Assembly: GCF_022354825.1 (NCBI RefSeq)
Contig: NZ_CP031168.1
Location: 2,233,501-2,297,500, forward strand
Direction: 5' to 3'
Origin: Paenibacillus sp. H1-7
GTDB taxonomy: Bacteria > Bacillota > Bacilli > Paenibacillales > NBRC-103111
Length of the DNA stretch: 64,000 bases
Position 1 is the stretch's first letter. Each line of letters opens with the position of its first letter. The notes beneath the pieces were generated by a model. It did not search any database, had not been told where the DNA came from, and worked only from the letters and a program-made list of their open reading frames with translations. This document shows, piece by piece, positions 55,260 through 63,375 of the stretch. The translations under genes were made by a program, and so were the position numbers.

Positions 55260-56246
55260 TTGAAAAATACCAAATTGATTATGATCGAAGGTATTCCTGG
55301 TTCGGGGAAATCTACGACCGCACAGCTTATATCGCATATGCTACACCGTAAGGGTATCGGTCATAAATGGTGGTACGAAGAAGAGAAAGGACACCCTATT
55401 TATATTTACGATGACTATAATACAATGCAGACAATCGTTGCTGATTTATCTAATGGAGATTACGAAAAAATTATAGACATAGCTCTAAAGAGATGGTGTG
55501 AATTTGTTGCGTCTGTCCAGTCTTCTTCTGATGTTATTATTGTTGATAGTTGCCTTTTTGGGTATTTAACCTGGAGTCTATTTCCATTCGAAGTCTCGAA
55601 ACAGAAGATTATGGATTACGTCAAAGCTGTAGAACGAATTATTATGCCATTGAACCCATACATAGTTTATTTTTATCAAACTGATATTGGAGCAGCTCTC
55701 GAAAAAATATGTACCCGTAGAGGTGAGGACACCGAGAATAATTTCATTCGTGCAGCTACTCAATCTCCTTACGGAAAAACCCGAAGGTTGAACGGTTTCG
55801 GGGGCATGGTAACGTATTGGAGAGATTACCGCAATATAACGGATGGAGCTTTTCAAGGCTTGACTTGTCATAAAATCGCCATCGACAACTCTGAAGGAAA
55901 TTGGTCCGAGTATGGTCGTAAGATATTGGAGTTCTTAGGAATCGATGAATCCGATGAAGTTCCGTTGGTTCAACAAAGTCTACAGCGATTAGTTGGAACT
56001 TATGGAGCGGAGTTGGAGGGGAGTCCAGATTGTTTGATTCAAATCGAATCAGGAAACCTAATCGCAGATGGACTTCCACAAGTATGGACAAGATCAATTC
56101 TAATTCCTAAATCATCATATGTGTTTGATATTCAGTCATTACCATTTCAAGTAAGATTCGTAGAAGATGATATTTTACGAATGTACCTAACCGGACCAAC
56201 GTTATTGGGTGGTCCAGTTGATTATAAATTCGCCAAGAAAACTTAA
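55260..56246 (+). CDS. P-loop kinase-like protein under CIRCE control
   Basis: The 328 aa soluble protein starts at TTG behind TTTGGAGGT. It has a Walker A motif (IMIEGIPGSGKSTTAQLISH), a Walker B-like DVIIVDSCLFGYL and the lid-like region CTRRGEDTENN, as in nucleoside or thymidylate kinase-like proteins. A C-terminal domain of about 90 residues (from GAELEGSPDC) is unassigned. The substrate is unknown. The CIRCE site suggests heat-shock induction. The TAA stop is next to DR-L of copy K, so it forms a complete array unit. Confidence 0.72.
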   Translation: MKNTKLIMIEGIPGSGKSTTAQLISHMLHRKGIGHKWWYEEEKGHPIYIYDDYNTMQTIVADLSNGDYEKIIDIALKRWCEFVASVQSSSDVIIVDSCLFGYLTWSLFPFEVSKQKIMDYVKAVERIIMPLNPYIVYFYQTDIGAALEKICTRRGEDTENNFIRAATQSPYGKTRRLNGFGGMVTYWRDYRNITDGAFQGLTCHKIAIDNSEGNWSEYGRKILEFLGIDESDEVPLVQQSLQRLVGTYGAELEGSPDCLIQIESGNLIADGLPQVWTRSILIPKSSYVFDIQSLPFQVRFVEDDILRMYLTGPTLLGGPVDYKFAKKT

Positions 56247-56337
56247 CTAAAGGGATACGTTCAGCGATCCAGGAGCAGTTTGCCGTCGTGGCAGCTGCTC
56301 CTTCTGTCGTTAAGCTAAAGGGCAGGTTAGTTGTATA
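56247..56337 (+). repeat. Dispersed hairpin repeat, copy K (complete)
   Basis: DR-L CTAAAGGGATACGTTCAGCG, hairpin AGGAGCAGTTTGCCG/GGCAGCTGCTCCT (56271-56302), DR-R GCTAAAGGGCAGGTTAGTTG. The hairpin is the same type as copy D, 37 kb away. Confidence 0.88.
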
Positions 56338-56403
56338 AAGGGGGTTAAAAACCATTTAGACCATATTGGTCAAGACCCCAAATAGCGGACATTGAAAAAA
56401 GCC

Positions 56404-57297
56404 CTAGGCTGCATGCTGACGTCGGTACTCTATCGGCGTCAGCTTGTTTAGCTTTCTTTGCGCTCTTTCTTCGTTATAAAAATGAATGAATTCTTCTATT
56501 CGCCTTTGTGCTTCCTCGATGTTTCGGATATCATAAGGATAGAGGGCTTCCACTTTCAAATGTGAAAAGAAGCTCTCCATTGAGGCATTATCATAACAAT
56601 TGCCTCGCCTGGACATGCTGATTTGGGCGCCAACCTTTGGCAGCATGTCGTGGTATGCATGAGACGTGTACTGGCTTCCCTGATCGCTGTGAACGATCAG
56701 TCCAGTCACGTCTTTATGCGTTTCAAATGCCTTCGTAAACGTCTCTAATACAAGAGGATTGTCATTACGGTTGCTCATATGGTAGGCTACAATTTCCCCA
56801 TTCCAAAGGTCCTTGATTGCGGATAAGTAAATGCGATCATCAAATACTCGATATTGCGTCACATCCGTTACCCATTTTTGATTCGGTTCTGTCGCATTAA
56901 AATCTCTCTGCAGTAGATTCTCCGCGATCCTTCCATCAGATTTAGCTGCTTCACGCGTCGAACGATGAACATATTTGCGACGAATGATTGCCTGAATCTC
57001 TAAATCTCGCATAAGCCGTAGTACCTTCTTATGGTTCACACACAGGCTGTACTGTCGGTACAATTCGTCCTGTATCCGCCGATATCCAACCGTCTTCTTA
57101 CGTTGATCATAAATAGCAAGAATCTTCTCCTTTAAATCAGCGTCAGGAGCTGCGTATTTGCGTTTCAAGTAGGCGTAGTAGCTGCTCCTAGCGACATTAA
57201 GCATGCTGCACAGCTCCACGACTGGATAATGCCCAGCGGCAGCTTCAATGATTCTATACTTTCCGTTCACACCCCCTGTTTCCAAATTTGCAAACAC
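56404..57297 (-). CDS. IS3-family transposase OrfB, second element
   Basis: The 297 aa frame has an HTH_21 region (MLNVARSSYYAYLKRKYA) and the rve core with WVTDVTQYRV (D), LIVHSDQGSQYTSHAY (D) and NCYDNASMESFFSHLKVE (E). It overlaps orfA by 31 bp. The run TAAAAAAG in the overlap is a likely -1 slippery site producing OrfAB. It is not related closely to the element at 4796. Confidence 0.9.
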   Translation of the reverse strand: MFANLETGGVNGKYRIIEAAAGHYPVVELCSMLNVARSSYYAYLKRKYAAPDADLKEKILAIYDQRKKTVGYRRIQDELYRQYSLCVNHKKVLRLMRDLEIQAIIRRKYVHRSTREAAKSDGRIAENLLQRDFNATEPNQKWVTDVTQYRVFDDRIYLSAIKDLWNGEIVAYHMSNRNDNPLVLETFTKAFETHKDVTGLIVHSDQGSQYTSHAYHDMLPKVGAQISMSRRGNCYDNASMESFFSHLKVEALYPYDIRNIEEAQRRIEEFIHFYNEERAQRKLNKLTPIEYRRQHAA

Positions 57298-57563
57298 TTT
57301 TTTAGAACGTCATTCTCCCGTTTGAGCTTCGCTACATACCGATCTTGATCTAAGTACTCCTCACGACGTCCTCGTTGATCCAGGAGTCCAAACTCACCTA
57401 ATTGCTTATACCTCCGCATCCACTTCTTGACCCGATCTTTGTCATGAATCTCTAAATGCTCCGTAATCTGCCGATACGACCACTTCTCCTCCATATGAAG
57501 GCGAATAGCTTCTTTCTTCAATTCCTCTGAATACGTTTTAAACTTCTGACCTCTTACTGCCAT
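57267..57563 (-). CDS. IS3-family transposase OrfA, second element
   Basis: The 98 aa protein has an HTH_Tnp_1/HTH_28 domain (MAVRGQKFKTYSEELKKEAI, WSYRQITEHLEIHDKDRVKK) and a C-terminal coiled region. GGGGGTG precedes the ATG. It binds the IS ends as part of the OrfAB fusion. Confidence 0.88.
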   Translation of the reverse strand: MAVRGQKFKTYSEELKKEAIRLHMEEKWSYRQITEHLEIHDKDRVKKWMRRYKQLGEFGLLDQRGRREEYLDQDRYVAKLKRENDVLKKCLQIWKQGV

Positions 57564-57661
57564 AAAAAATACACCCCCTAGAATTCATCGGATTAACCTA
57601 GGGGTTTTTCCAATGTCTATTCTAAGGGGTGCACTTTATATTCACCTAAATGGTTTTTTTT

Positions 57662-57689
57662 TTGATTTTTTGTACGACTGTACTAAAAT
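57662..57689 (+). promoter_or_regulatory. Promoter with operator of the TetR gene
   Basis: TTGATT (57662-57667), 16 bp and TAAAAT (57684-57689). The spacer carries GTAC-N4-GTAC within TTTTGTACGACTGTACTAAA, an imperfect palindrome that is a likely autoregulatory TetR site. The expected start of transcription is at or next to the ATG, so the message may be leaderless. Confidence 0.5.
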
Positions 57690-57695
57690 AAAAAC

Positions 57696-58337
57696 ATGAG
57701 TAAAAAAAATGATCCATCTAACCAAAAAAAAATGTCATTCATCGAAAAAGCCCGTAGAGCTCAAATTGTGGAATGTGCGATTGAGACAATCGCAGAAGTA
57801 GGTTTCACTCAAGCCTCTTTAGGAGAGATTGCAAAACGTGCGAAAATCAGTAAGGGGGTTATTTCTTACCACTTTGAAAATAAAGAGGAATTATTGGAGC
57901 AAATAACTATCGAATACTATATAGCTTGGCAATCATACATTGCTCCGCGAATAGAAGCCCAAAAATCTCCTAAAGAAATGCTTCGAGTATACATTGAATC
58001 CAATCTTGCATTTGTAGCTGAAAATCGGAAGCATGTTTTCGCTGTTATAGAATTGGTTTCTAAAACGATAACTGCTAATGGTAAACTTCAGTTTGCGGCA
58101 GAACACGATGAAGCCGTATTAGTTCCAATTGAAAATATTCTCACCCAAGGAATGCAAGAAGGGATATTTCGGGAATTTACCAAATCATCGGCAAGGGTAA
58201 TGGCGTTAACAATAAGAAACGCCATTGACGGGTTCACCATGGAATTAATGAGAAAGCCCCATTTAGATGTTCAGGAATATACGAGAGAACTGGTTACAAT
58301 CTTCGATATATCAACTAGAAAGCAGGGGGTCACTTAG
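57696..58337 (+). CDS. TetR/AcrR-family transcriptional regulator
   Basis: The 213 aa protein has an N-terminal TetR HTH (about 20-65, AQIVECAIETIAEVGFTQAS, KISKGVISYHFENKEELLEQ) and an all-helical ligand domain. No ribosome site precedes the ATG at 57696. Its 3' part is duplicated as a fragment at 11591-11767. It is followed 14 bp later by a small zinc-ribbon gene. The unit lies between copies K and L, and an IS has entered ahead of it. Confidence 0.88.
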   Translation: MSKKNDPSNQKKMSFIEKARRAQIVECAIETIAEVGFTQASLGEIAKRAKISKGVISYHFENKEELLEQITIEYYIAWQSYIAPRIEAQKSPKEMLRVYIESNLAFVAENRKHVFAVIELVSKTITANGKLQFAAEHDEAVLVPIENILTQGMQEGIFREFTKSSARVMALTIRNAIDGFTMELMRKPHLDVQEYTRELVTIFDISTRKQGVT

Positions 58338-58351
58338 GAGGGCGGATAACA

Positions 58352-58531
58352 ATGTTTTACTATGAGGTACTTTGTTTTAGTTGTAAAAAAACATTCAAAG
58401 CAAACGAAGGTTCGCTAAAATATAAGCAAGCAAAGGAAAGAAAGGTTAAGTATTTTTGTTGCGAAGAATGCGCTGATAAAATACGCATTGAAGCTATATT
58501 GAGTTTTATGAACAGGATAAATCGTTTTTAA
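58352..58531 (+). CDS. Small zinc-ribbon protein, 59 aa
   Basis: Frame MFYYEVLCFSCKKTFKANEG to FMNRINRF with AGGAGGG 9 bp before the ATG. The cysteines form C-x2-C and C-C-x2-C pairs (CFSC, FCCEEC), a treble-clef or zinc-ribbon arrangement. It is co-transcribed with the TetR gene. Function unknown; it may be a partner or the regulated target. Confidence 0.65.
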   Translation: MFYYEVLCFSCKKTFKANEGSLKYKQAKERKVKYFCCEECADKIRIEAILSFMNRINRF

Positions 58532-58635
58532 TTTTTGATTTTCTCAACGATTATCGTCAAATATTGCACTAAAACGCCGCGGCAACAATTAAACCGAGCA
58601 ACTCCGTCTTTACGAATTTTTCTTATGAGAATTAA

Positions 58636-58726
58636 GCTAACGGGTACAATAGCGTAATACAGACACGGGGGGCAGCCGGCCAAGAAGATCGGCTGCCTTT
58701 TTCACTTAGCTGGGTGGCTATCTGAG
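58636..58726 (+). repeat. Dispersed hairpin repeat, copy L
   Basis: DR-L GCTAACGGGTACAATAGCG, hairpin GGCAGCCG/CGGCTGCC (58671-58697) followed by TTTTT, and a worn DR-R (TTAGCTGGGTGGCTATC). This copy is also a good terminator. Confidence 0.82.
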
Positions 58727-58969
58727 TTTCCGCAAAAAAGCTCAAAAAGGCCCGGCCGTCTCAAAAGCTGACGTCGGACCTTTAAGTTTATGCTTGGCAA
58801 GATATCTAGCAGTTAAGAATCCGACAGATTGTTGTTAAGATTCGTCTCATCTTTGTGCAAATGTACTTAAAGCAGATCCGCCACAGATGTGTGTGTCGGT
58901 GTCGGTTGACAAGACTTATTGGAAGAAAAGCCCCCCTCTCCGGCTTCTTTAACTGTTCTAGTAATTGGA

Positions 58970-59565
58970 GTTGCCCAAAATCTGCTCAAGAAAGGAGACT
59001 GCATCAAATGGGTCAGAGATAGCTTGGGGCTTTTTTCCATGTTTGAGGAAATGGACAAGCTACTCCAGCGTGTGAGTTAAAACGAAGGGGTGTATCTGGT
59101 TCCGGCATTTGTCGGGCTTGGAGCTCCCTATTGGGATCCGGACGCTAGAGCGGCTATTTAAGGTATGAATCGCGGAACGACCAAAGCGCATATTGTCCGT
59201 GCTGCATTGGAGAGCATTGCATATCAGGTGGTAGGAGCAGTGGAGTTGATGCAATCCGTTTCCGGTATCGCGCTTCACCAACTCCGGACGGATGGAGGAG
59301 CTTCAGAAAATCCTTTATTAATGCAGTTTCAAGCAGATCTTTTAAACCAACGTGTAGTAAAATCCAATGTGGCGGAGCTCTCGGCAATAGGCTCTGCTTA
59401 TATGGGTGGTTTGGGAGTGGGGCTGTGGGACTTCGCTGGATGAGATCGCCTCTCTGGATAGCACTTATAATACTTATCTGCCACTATGAATTCCGCAAAG
59501 AGAGAACAGTATATGGGGGGATGGAAACAAGCGGTAGCTTCTGTGCTGGCAGGATCCATGCGGGC
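58970..59565 (+). pseudogene. Broken FGGY-family sugar kinase, C-terminal half
   Basis: The frame keeps IKWVRDSLGLFSMFEEMDKL, a TAA, GVYLVPAFVGLGAPYWDPDA, another stop, then RGTTKAHIVRAALESIAYQV and RTDGGASENPLLMQFQADLL. The last part (SLDEIASLDSTYN) is in another frame. This is the C-terminal ATP-binding domain of a glycerol- or xylulokinase-like protein with two nonsense codons and a frameshift. Confidence 0.8.
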
Positions 59566-59636
59566 GGGGGCACAGCAACGGTTCGTATCCGTATGAGGAG
59601 CATATATGTTCATAGTGAATGTGATCGCTCTATAAA

Positions 59637-60280
59637 TTGATATTGAGTAAAAATAAAAAAAAGCGGCCGCCCAAAGTGTGGAAAGTCGCCAGTTGGCACG
59701 ATGGAACAATTCGAGTAAATAGAGCGGAGGAAAACAACAGGATCAGCCTGCAGCCGGGAGAAACAAGACAGGGAACGATTTCATTTGACCACTCTCAAAT
59801 ATTACGGAATCCAGATACCCTCTTTAGAATGCTCGGCCTCGGGGGCAAAAATGAAGACTACCTGCTGGAGATTAAAACCCTATACGCCTATCAAGTGGCG
59901 GTCAATTTGGCGTTGTTCATTCCGGGGCTGCAGGATTTGCTAGATAAGAACAACCTCAAAGCCGATGATATCAGCTTTAAGATCACCTTAACCGACAAGA
60001 CCGGAACGCGATCATGCAATCGGCTCTGACAAGCAGTTTGCCAAATGGTAGAGCCATAAGATGGCGGTTATGATCGATAGATCGTTTGCTCTTGTTTCTG
60101 GTAAACGAAATTTGTCGAGCCACTCGCTTGCGGCGTTCGCCGATCGCAAATCGATCTCTTCCTGGACGCAGTATGCAGTCGCCGGAGCGGCGGAGACGGG
60201 AATTATCGCCGGTATGGACGGCGGACGTTTTGAGCCACAGCAGTCTGCAACCCGGGCCCAAGCTAGCGGCACGGCAGGAG
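59637..60280 (+). pseudogene. Remnant of an SLH-domain surface protein
   Basis: The stretch 60061-60280 reads SLAAFADRKSISSWTQYAVA and AAETGIIAGMDGGRFEPQQS, the core of an S-layer homology domain that binds cell-wall polymers. The frame before it (59637-60010, QGTISFDHSQILRNPDTLFR) is a beta-rich extracellular segment of unknown family, broken near 60012. Start and end are missing, and the SLH part stops at the DR-R half-repeat M. Confidence 0.65.
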
Positions 60281-60281
60281 G

Positions 60282-60301
60282 AACGGGCAGGATAGTTAAA
60301 T
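60282..60301 (+). repeat. Dispersed repeat, copy M (DR-R half only)
   Basis: AACGGGCAGGATAGTTAAAT directly follows the SLH remnant. The hairpin and DR-L are missing, so the remnant is fused to the repeat edge. Confidence 0.75.
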
Positions 60302-60363
60302 CGATTCGTGAATACATCTTAATCAAATGTTTTCAAAGTATTGGAACCTTAGGAGAACACCAA

Positions 60364-60669
60364 ATGAAGAAGTCAGTAACGATTCTCTTTTTAGCCATGA
60401 TTCCGAGTGTTGTAACCATGTTTTTATTAGTCGAATTCTTCCCTTATACAGGTCTTGGAAGAATTGTGAGCATTCCTGCAACAGTATTTCTTAATATTAC
60501 TTTTTTTATATTGCTTCTAATATTCACACGTAATTTCAAATCGAGGTCATTCAAATGTTTATTGTGGATTGCAGCCATATTATTAAGCATATTATTGGCG
60601 GTTGTCTTACATCCCCAGGAATATTTGCCGAGCGTTATAACGCAACTTTGGGAACTGATGGTTTCATAA
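60364..60669 (+). CDS. Small membrane protein, 101 aa
   Basis: ATG behind AGGAGAACACC. The protein has three hydrophobic segments (about 5-25, 34-54 and 63-82) separated by short basic loops (FTRNFKSRSFK) and no known domain. It fills the unit between copies M and N. Function unknown. Confidence 0.65.
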   Translation: MKKSVTILFLAMIPSVVTMFLLVEFFPYTGLGRIVSIPATVFLNITFFILLLIFTRNFKSRSFKCLLWIAAILLSILLAVVLHPQEYLPSVITQLWELMVS

Positions 60670-60695
60670 CACATCCATCGTATTAATCTATTAAA

Positions 60696-60775
60696 CTAAC
60701 GGGTACTATAGTTGAAGGGATTGCTACACGGCAACTCCTCTTTTGTTTATTAAAGTAACTGGAGTTATCTTCAAT
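60696..60775 (+). repeat. Dispersed hairpin repeat, copy N
   Basis: DR-L CTAACGGGTACTATAGTTG, hairpin AACTCC/GGAGTT, DR-R GTAACTGGAGTTATCTTC (60755-60775), which overlaps the hairpin arm. Confidence 0.7.
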
Positions 60776-60827
60776 AACATAATGTTATGTTGTATAATTA
60801 TGGAAATGCATATTGAGGTGAGGTATT

Positions 60828-61208
60828 ATGGGTAATAGAAGCTGTGCAGCAATTATAAGCAACGATTCAGTTCTTATGGTTCGCCAAACATATAAAGGTG
60901 AGACCTTTTGGACATTACCTGGTGGGAGAATCGAGCAATCGGAAACGCCAGAAGAATGTGCAATTAGGGAGACTTTTGAAGAGACGGGATTAGAAATCGA
61001 GCTTACCAAAAAAGTCTGCGAATTGTTCAATGAGAGGATAAATGGTAATTATCATTGATACTTAGGTGAAATCATTGGTGGGAACGCTCGATTAGGTTCG
61101 GACCCTGAGTTATCAGATGACGCCCAGGAACTACAGGAATTAAAATGGATGCCCATCAAAGAGATGCAAGGGCATCCTGAGGTTAAAAGGTTACTACCTT
61201 ATTTGTAG
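60828..61208 (+). pseudogene. NUDIX hydrolase with an in-frame TGA
   Basis: The frame has a complete N-terminal strand and NUDIX box (LPGGRIEQSETPEECAIRET then FEETG) and reads to NGNYH, then TGA, then YLGEIIGGNARLGSDPELSD to RLLPYL and TAG, all in one frame. Without the TGA it would be a standard 126-residue NUDIX enzyme. A single nonsense mutation is the simplest reading. Confidence 0.75.
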
Positions 61209-61233
61209 CTTTATAGAAGCTGAGTTCATTGAA

Positions 61234-61325
61234 CTAACGAGTACGATATTATAATAAGCAACTAAGACACGGCTGCCGGCATAGATCGGCAGCCGTGTTA
61301 CGCTAACGGGTACGATTATTTAATA
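61234..61325 (+). repeat. Dispersed hairpin repeat, copy O (complete)
   Basis: DR-L CTAACGAGTACGATATTAT, hairpin ACACGGCTGCCG/CGGCAGCCGTGT (61267-61298), and a right repeat that reads GCTAACGGGTACGATTATT, that is, it has the DR-L-type TACGA core in the DR-R position. Confidence 0.88.
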
Positions 61326-61440
61326 AACTAATGGCAGCCTAGGAATTTTTTTTATTCCACGACTGCCACTGTTTAATAATTGTATATACTAAAAACATAT
61401 TTTTATGTACGGAGGACGGAAATTAAGAAGGTGCTGTCGT

Positions 61441-62310
61441 TCAAAACCTTAAGAATTTTGATAATAGGGGCATCCGTTTCTTTTCTTTTATCCCCCAAGT
61501 TAGACTCAATATGACTGGTGGATAGTATAATGGTGTAATCCAATCATACTCCCCGTCGATTTTTAAAGTGCCTAATAAAATTTCGCCTTGTTTATCTGCT
61601 TTAATAGACCACTTTCCGGAGTACACCAGTTTACCAACATTTTTTGTTACGTAATCTTGAGCAGTGTTGAAATCAAATGTCTGTGATAGAGACAAATCGA
61701 TCTGCTGACACATCCGTTCATATTTCTCCTCTGCCTGTCTCCACGAAACTTCGGAGTCCCAGATATCAATGAACTGAAATCCTTGAATAGATCCTCTTAA
61801 TACCTGCATTAATTGGTCGGATACATAAACATAGGACAATAATGTATTTCGATTAGGTAATTTCATTCTAAACATTGGTTGATTCAAAAGATTTTCTTCA
61901 ACCAATGATAAGGAGTATTCATCATACTCGGCTATATCATCTTTGATATACCTTATGATTTTGGAATTGATTGGATCAATGCAATCCAAGATGTTCAGTA
62001 CATGAAGAAGATAGTATTTCTCTTCCGAGAAATCTGTTCTAAGCGGCAAGAACTCAATATTGTCAATATTATGTCGAAGCAATATTTCTTTGGTTGCACT
62101 ACTAACAGCCAAAGCACCATTAAACCTACCTAATATGTCGGATGGTCTGCCTTTATCAACAATTTTTACGTTCACGGCTGACCATTCTTTAGCAAGAGGC
62201 TGCTTTTGGGAAAGCAAGTCATTTACTTTTCTATAGTCTTCATAATCATTAAAGTCCAAAGAATTAAATGAAGGATGATAGTCTAGTAACCAAATTTTCA
62301 GGTAGATCAC
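61441..62310 (-). CDS. Imm11-like (DUF1629) immunity protein
   Basis: The 289 aa protein shows the Imm11 pattern: IVDKGRPSDILGRFNGALAV, EFLPLRTDFSEEKYYLLHVL then NILDCID, YVYVSDQLMQVLRGSIQGFQ then FIDIWD. Imm11 proteins neutralise polymorphic toxins of contact-dependent or type VII-like systems. No toxin gene is near. It is on the opposite strand to all other array genes. The GTG start at 62310 is tentative, since the GGAG site overlaps it. Confidence 0.6.
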   Translation of the reverse strand: MIYLKIWLLDYHPSFNSLDFNDYEDYRKVNDLLSQKQPLAKEWSAVNVKIVDKGRPSDILGRFNGALAVSSATKEILLRHNIDNIEFLPLRTDFSEEKYYLLHVLNILDCIDPINSKIIRYIKDDIAEYDEYSLSLVEENLLNQPMFRMKLPNRNTLLSYVYVSDQLMQVLRGSIQGFQFIDIWDSEVSWRQAEEKYERMCQQIDLSLSQTFDFNTAQDYVTKNVGKLVYSGKWSIKADKQGEILLGTLKIDGEYDWITPLYYPPVILSLTWGIKEKKRMPLLSKFLRF

Positions 62311-62446
62311 TCCTAAGCTTAAAATTATAATTATTGATAGGACTAGTAATAAAGCCTACAATGTACGTTAAACCAACAACTAACAAAGGCTTAAAGAAAT
62401 AGTTATAATTCCTTGTATGTGCATGTGGTACGCATCTATATTCCAA
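62264..62446 (-). CDS. Possible small membrane protein upstream of the Imm11-like gene
   Basis: The 60-codon frame has one hydrophobic segment (FKPLLVVGLTYIVGFITSPI) and overlaps the Imm11-like start by 47 bp in another frame. No convincing ribosome site is seen. It may be a leader, a remnant or chance. Confidence 0.25.
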   Translation of the reverse strand: MEYRCVPHAHTRNYNYFFKPLLVVGLTYIVGFITSPINNYNFKLRSDLPENLVTRLSSFI

Positions 62447-62600
62447 TAATATACATATTCTTAGGAGTTTACAACAACGGGCTGCCCTGCCTAAATTTCT
62501 ATGGGGAGGTAAACAGATATCTATTCAATAGGGTTCAAGAGTAATGGGTTATGCAGAAATAATCAAGATTCTCAATCATATATATTAAAAGATGACTGAA

Positions 62601-62695
62601 CTAACGGGTACGATAACTCAATAATTATCATCATGACAAAGCTGCTGTGTTGAACGGCAGCTTTATTGCTAGTGACGGGCAGTATTTATTTAATA
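62601..62695 (+). repeat. Dispersed hairpin repeat, copy P (complete)
   Basis: DR-L CTAACGGGTACGATAACTC, hairpin AAAGCTGCTG/CGGCAGCTTT (62638-62664), DR-R GCTAGTGACGGGCAGTATT. Confidence 0.85.
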
Positions 62696-62766
62696 ATTGG
62701 AATGCAACATTTAATATCTATTTTTAGTCAAATATTTATAACGAACGATATAAAGAGGTTCCGCAA

Positions 62767-63375
62767 ATGGATAAACTAAAAAAAATTATTATTCCTGTTG
62801 TATTTATTGGAGTGTTAATCTTAAGTGGGTGTTCGAAGGATAACGTAGAGAAAAACACTCAGGCACCGGCAGACCCAGCACAAGTTAAAAACAACAATAA
62901 ACCATCGTATCTTTCTCCGACAAATACTCAAAGTCCAAGTCAATCTGTGAAACTAGAGGCCATAAAATATACGAATGAACAGTTAACACAAATATCAGAA
63001 CTTGTGGAAAAAGAAGGCCTAGAGAATGTTTACCTGCCTAAATTAGCCGTTGAAGATAATCCACTTACCAATTTGGAAGTTCGGGATAATAAACTTATTC
63101 TTCAATACAAATACATGACGTTAGAACAACGCAAGAAGATTTGGGATGAGGTTAAGGATGAACAAATTAAGAAAGTCACGTTAGCTAATGGGGTAACTGG
63201 AGAATGGATTAATGGTAAGGACTATTTACCAAAAAACAGATTCTTTAGATTCCAAATGAACGGAATGTATTTCATCCTGGATGATTACAGAAATTTGTCG
63301 GAAGAACAAGTACAAATAATTGCTGAATCGTTTGTTTCTCTTGATAAACTGAAAAACAATTTTTTATTAAACTAA
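62767..63375 (+). CDS. Small lipoprotein of unknown function
   Basis: The 202 aa protein has a lipoprotein signal with lipobox LSGC (Cys about 22), a Gln/Pro/Ser-rich linker (about 30-60) and a compact C-terminal domain (LTQISELVEKEGLENVYLPK, EEQVQIIAESFVSLDKLKNN). It is membrane-anchored outside the cell. No family is recognised. The stop TAA is supplied by DR-L of copy Q (AACTAAAAGG). It lies between copies P and Q. Confidence 0.72.
   Translation: MDKLKKIIIPVVFIGVLILSGCSKDNVEKNTQAPADPAQVKNNNKPSYLSPTNTQSPSQSVKLEAIKYTNEQLTQISELVEKEGLENVYLPKLAVEDNPLTNLEVRDNKLILQYKYMTLEQRKKIWDEVKDEQIKKVTLANGVTGEWINGKDYLPKNRFFRFQMNGMYFILDDYRNLSEEQVQIIAESFVSLDKLKNNFLLN

Larger units (their letters stand above)
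56372..57633 (-). mobile_element. IS3-family insertion sequence, complete, second element
   Basis: Imperfect terminal repeats share ACCCC, GACATTG-AAAAA and CCCTAGG blocks (left 56374-56407, right end read inward from 57633). The two transposase frames run on the minus strand. The ends are approximate by a few bases and a clear target duplication is not seen. The element lies between repeat copy K and the TetR gene, just left of the latter's promoter. Confidence 0.78.
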
